Origin: PVC group bacterium
GTDB taxonomy: Bacteria > GCA-001730085 > JADFSZ01
Assembly: GCA_022560555.1 (NCBI GenBank)
Contig: JADFSZ010000079.1
Coordinates: 1-8,080, forward strand
Reading direction: 5' to 3'
DNA: 8,080 nt
Within the stretch, counting starts at the first letter, position 1. Each line of letters starts with the position of its first letter. A model generated the notes under the pieces. It saw only the letters and a list, made by a program, of their open reading frames with translations, had not been told where the DNA came from and ran no database searches. Both the position numbers and the translations under genes were made by a program. Shown in pieces: positions 5,796-8,080 of this stretch.

Positions 5796-6278
5796 ATGCC
5801 GACAAACCAAGTCATAGTGTCACATAGTCCGGAAGAAACGATGCGCCTTGCCGGTGTTTGGTCAACACTTGTCGAGCAAAAGGGCGCGATTGGTCTGACG
5901 GGTGACATTGGAAGCGGAAAAACCGTCTTTGTTAAAGGCCTTGCCGTGGCTCTTGGCATGGAAGCGACTCTGGTGACAAGTCCGACTTTCACGCTCATTC
6001 ACGAGTACCCGGGAAAAACACCGTTGTTTCATTTTGATGTTTATCGAATGAATGACAAAAATGATGTATTTGGTATTGGGGTGGACGAATATTTTTCCAA
6101 AGATGGTATCGTGGCGATAGAATGGGCTGACAAAGTCCGCCCTGTTTTTTTAAAGAGTTATACGTGGGTCGAATTTTCGTTTGTAGCAGAGAAATCGCGT
6201 AAGTTAAAATTTTTTGGATATGGAGATCATAGCCGTGTTATCCGGGCCCTGTCCGAACAATGTGAAAATGCGCAATGA
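5796..6278 (+). CDS. tsaE: tRNA t6A37 biosynthesis ATPase TsaE
   Basis: A P-loop ATPase of 160 residues that works with TsaB and TsaD to transfer threonylcarbamoyl to A37 of tRNAs reading ANN codons. Motifs: SPEET (11-15), Walker A GDIGSGKT (36-43), SPTFTLIHEY (62-71), HFDVYR (79-84) with the conserved Asp 81, and IVAIEWADK (105-113) with Glu 109. The length is normal for the family. An in-frame stop at 5766 leaves the ATG at 5796 as the first usable start. No Shine-Dalgarno is visible before it, although the start sits only 36 nt after tRNA-Phe. Its end overlaps tsaB by four bases (ATGA). Expression probably depends on the tRNA-Phe promoter and on processing of the tRNA from the shared transcript. 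Confidence 0.95.
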   Translation: MPTNQVIVSHSPEETMRLAGVWSTLVEQKGAIGLTGDIGSGKTVFVKGLAVALGMEATLVTSPTFTLIHEYPGKTPLFHFDVYRMNDKNDVFGIGVDEYFSKDGIVAIEWADKVRPVFLKSYTWVEFSFVAEKSRKLKFFGYGDHSRVIRALSEQCENAQ

Positions 6279-6928
6279 AAATCTTGGCTTTAGAAACATC
6301 AAGTTCCTGTGTGAACATTGGGCTTTGTCTTGATTCGGGAATGATTTTTGAGGAAAGTCTGCTTAACCGCGGGTCTCAGTTTATCTTAGGAGCTGTGGAC
6401 AAGCTGCTTAAAGACGCCCGGATAAAACTGGACGATGTTGATGTGTTTGGGATTTCTGTAGGACCGGGTTCTTTTACAGGCTTGCGCGTGGGCTTGAGTT
6501 TTGCTAAGGGCTTTTCTTATTCTTGCCGAAGGCCGCTTGTCGCGGTTGAGAGTTTGAAAGTGTGGGCATCTCCCCTCTGCCGGAAGTCAACAAACATTGT
6601 TGTTTTACTCGATGCCAAAAGAACGTGTGTTTACGGCCAGGCGTTTTTATGTCAAAATGGAATCCCTAAGGCTATTCATGAACCGTTTATGGGGCCGGTC
6701 AAGGACTTTCTAGCGCAAGTGCCGCGGGAATCCGTTTTTGTGGGAAGCGCGTGCGGATTGTATGAAAAAGAGATTCGAGAAATGTTTTCAGATAGCGAAA
6801 AAATCTTTATAGAAAAACAAAATACTCCAAAAGCAAAGGATCTTATTGCGCTCGTTTTACATGACGCGAAAAATAAAAAAATAGAATTTAATCCTGAGGC
6901 TTGTGTTACCCCCATTTATTTCTGGTAG
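6275..6928 (+). CDS. tsaB: tRNA t6A37 biosynthesis protein TsaB
   Basis: A 217-residue ASKHA-fold protein, an inactive paralogue and partner of TsaD in the t6A37 complex. Motifs: LALETSS (4-10), GISVGPGSFTGLRVGLSFAKG (59-79), the LLDAKR block (111-116) in place of the usual DARR-type sequence, and a C-terminal TPIYF resembling the PxYLR ending of the family. The ATG overlaps the tsaE stop as ATGA, implying coupled translation. tsaC and tsaD, needed for the pathway, are not in the window. In many bacteria rimI follows tsaB; here a DUF212 membrane protein takes that place. Confidence 0.95.
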   Translation: MKILALETSSSCVNIGLCLDSGMIFEESLLNRGSQFILGAVDKLLKDARIKLDDVDVFGISVGPGSFTGLRVGLSFAKGFSYSCRRPLVAVESLKVWASPLCRKSTNIVVLLDAKRTCVYGQAFLCQNGIPKAIHEPFMGPVKDFLAQVPRESVFVGSACGLYEKEIREMFSDSEKIFIEKQNTPKAKDLIALVLHDAKNKKIEFNPEACVTPIYFW

Positions 6929-6953
6929 CCTTGAGACGAATATGATTGGACAC

Positions 6954-6960
6954 AAGGGAG
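6954..6960 (+). promoter_or_regulatory. Shine-Dalgarno site of the DUF212 gene
   Basis: AAGGGAG, 9 nt before the ATG at 6970. The frame also opens at a TTG at 6946, but that would place this ribosome binding site inside the gene, so the ATG is preferred. Confidence 0.7.
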
Positions 6961-6969
6961 AGTCTTGTA

Positions 6970-7422
6970 ATGGAAATCCATCCTATTAAAGAATTTATGA
7001 ATAATATGTATTTTTGGGCCGCACTCGCAAGCTGGTTTTTAGCTCAGAGTATTAAAGTCGCCTATAATTGCTACAAGCAGAAGCGGTTTGACTTTAGCTG
7101 GTTTTTGGAAACCGGTGGTATGCCCAGCTCTCATACGTCCGCCGTTACGACGATGACAGCGATGTTTGGAGCGCATTTTGGATTTGCGTCTCCGATTTTT
7201 GCGCTTTCAGTGCTTTTAGCTATCATCACGATGTCGGATGCAGCGGGTGTCCGTCGGGCTGCGGGGAAACAGGCTAGGGTATTAAATCAAATCCTTGATG
7301 ATGTGTCTCATCATAAAAAAGTCAAAGCGAAAAAACTACGCGAACTTCTTGGGCACAGTCCCGTGGAGGTATTTGCAGGAATTGCCCTTGGTATCTTTGT
7401 GGCCATCCTTTTTTGTTCATAA
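6970..7422 (+). CDS. Divergent PAP2 family (DUF212, YuiD-like) membrane protein
   Basis: A 150-residue integral membrane protein. Family landmarks are GGMPSSHTSAV near residue 45, SDAAGVRRAAGKQA near 90 and LGHSPVEVFAGIALGI near 130. The first resembles the PSGH motif of PAP2 acid phosphatases, but the KX6RP motif is absent; hence the name divergent PAP2. Hydrophobic stretches near the N-terminus (YFWAALASWFLAQS), in the middle (FASPIFALSVLLAIIT) and at the C-terminus (FAGIALGIFVAILF) suggest about four membrane passes. Relatives are often described as possible lipid phosphatases, but the substrate is unknown. The gene lies 41 nt after tsaB without an intervening terminator, so it is probably in the same transcript. 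The start is the ATG with a good Shine-Dalgarno. Confidence 0.88.
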   Translation: MEIHPIKEFMNNMYFWAALASWFLAQSIKVAYNCYKQKRFDFSWFLETGGMPSSHTSAVTTMTAMFGAHFGFASPIFALSVLLAIITMSDAAGVRRAAGKQARVLNQILDDVSHHKKVKAKKLRELLGHSPVEVFAGIALGIFVAILFCS

Positions 7423-7434
7423 AGAACCAATGAA

Positions 7435-7463
7435 TTGACCCCTCCACAGAATTATGCTAAAAT
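7435..7463 (+). promoter_or_regulatory. Promoter of the TPR-LysM protein gene
   Basis: -35 TTGACC (7435-7440), a 17-bp spacer and -10 TAAAAT (7458-7463) preceded by TGC (extended -10). It starts 12 bp after the DUF212 stop codon. The predicted start near 7470 gives a leader of about 36 nt. No terminator is visible between the DUF212 gene and this promoter, so readthrough is likely. Confidence 0.75.
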
Positions 7464-7505
7464 TTAATTTAACTAAAAGCAGGTATACTCGTTATTGATC
7501 CGCCT

Positions 7506-8080
7506 ATGTTACGCATGTTTATCACAAGCGCATTTCTCCTAAGCCTATTTTTATTAACCGGTTTTTCTCCCCGGGATCTCTCAGCAGAGCACTCGGCCAA
7601 TGCTCAAAACTTTCCTGAAACTTCTCGTAAACTCGAGCAGGACGGTATCATGTACAATAAAGGTCTTTATGCCATAGAAGAGGGGAAGACAGATAAGGCC
7701 ATGACGATTTTTCAGGCTCTTATTGCCGAGTTTCCGCAAGGCCGGTATACGTCTAACGCTAAATATGAACGTGCGCGTATTTATCGAAAAAACGGAAATA
7801 TTTCTAAGGCGGCACAGGACTTAAAAGAGGTTATTGACCTCCCCTTATCACGTAAAACAGTCCCGGCCATGTTCGAGCTTGCTAAGATATACGAAAGTCA
7901 GAAAAAATATTCCGACGCATTGGGCTTGTATAAGAGGATCATTGAAGATCATCCGAATTCGGAAAATATTACCGTGGCCATTCACAAAAGAAATGAGGTG
8001 AACACAATTTTGTTATTTTCGAAATATCCGGCTTCCTTCAGCTTTGAATATACTGTGAATCCGGGAGATTCTCTTTATAA
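7506..8080 (+). CDS. Secreted TPR protein with a LysM domain beginning at the window edge, 3' truncated
   Basis: The frame stays open from the ATG at 7506 to the window end: 191 full codons plus two bases. Residues 1 to about 27 form a signal peptide: short MLRM start, hydrophobic core FITSAFLLSLFLLTGF, and a likely cut after DLSA. No lipobox Cys is present. Three tetratricopeptide-like helix pairs follow, roughly 53-86, 87-121 and 122-156 (for example EEGKTDKAMTIFQALIAEFP and FELAKIYESQKKYSDALGLY), similar in style to periplasmic BamD/CpoB-type TPRs. The last residues, YTVNPGDSLY (182-191), match the start of a LysM peptidoglycan-binding domain. I infer a periplasmic or envelope protein that binds cell wall and partner proteins. 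No clear Shine-Dalgarno precedes the ATG; an alternative ATG at 7515 is also in frame. Confidence 0.82.
   Translation, partial: MLRMFITSAFLLSLFLLTGFSPRDLSAEHSANAQNFPETSRKLEQDGIMYNKGLYAIEEGKTDKAMTIFQALIAEFPQGRYTSNAKYERARIYRKNGNISKAAQDLKEVIDLPLSRKTVPAMFELAKIYESQKKYSDALGLYKRIIEDHPNSENITVAIHKRNEVNTILLFSKYPASFSFEYTVNPGDSLY

Noticed and set aside
5770-5817. Fifteen-codon ORF overlapping the tsaE start
   Set aside because: It has no ribosome binding site, no recognisable product, and a frame different from tsaE. A coupling role is conceivable but unsupported.

Overview
The window comes from a bacterial chromosome using the standard bacterial code: TGA is a stop, seen in the ATGA overlap of tsaE/tsaB and the TGATG overlap of tsf/pyrH. 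It is almost entirely translation machinery and reads as dense, ordinary housekeeping DNA with no mobile elements or CRISPR arrays. A secreted TPR-LysM protein and a PHM-like copper enzyme suggest a Gram-negative-type cell from a little-studied lineage. Omnitrophota or a related candidate phylum is my guess, at low confidence.

Left edge (1-653, + strand): the C-terminal part of a type II copper, ascorbate-dependent monooxygenase-like protein (PHM/DBH fold). It ends only 4 bp from the 3' end of a convergent tRNA pair.

Minus-strand block (658-3979): read right to left, this is the classical operon rpsB (S2) - tsf (EF-Ts) - pyrH (UMP kinase) - frr (ribosome recycling factor), followed by tRNA-Lys(TTT) and tRNA-Glu(TTC). 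The four protein genes overlap or sit 3 bp apart. The tRNAs have their own good promoter, whose -35 lies inside the last codons of frr. RpsB probably starts at TTG and carries a charged C-terminal tail of about 85 residues. A strong promoter (TTGCCA / TGA-TATTAT) lies about 70 nt upstream of rpsB.

Minus strand, 4140-5468: a CCA-adding enzyme / poly(A) polymerase family gene (cca), which looks leaderless. The two minus-strand tRNA genes lack an encoded CCA and would need this enzyme; tRNA-Phe encodes its CCA.

Plus-strand block (5541-7422): a strong promoter, tRNA-Phe(GAA) with a 107-nt leader, then tsaE and tsaB (t6A37 tRNA modification) and a DUF212 divergent-PAP2 membrane protein. I see no terminator or obvious promoter between the tRNA and tsaE, so the tRNA probably heads the mRNA. 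The leader contains a second copy of the tRNA-proximal 8-mer TGGTGCCG, which can pair with the tRNA 3' end.

Right edge (7435-8080, +): a strong extended -10 promoter and the start of a secreted TPR protein that runs off the window just as a LysM domain begins.

Functionally, the block supplies tRNAs (Lys, Glu, Phe), completes their 3' ends (Cca), modifies A37 of ANN-decoding tRNAs such as tRNA-Lys(UUU) (TsaE/TsaB with TsaC/TsaD encoded elsewhere), and provides S2, EF-Ts and RRF for ribosome assembly, elongation and recycling. Four of the five promoters I can recognise carry a TGn extended -10 motif.
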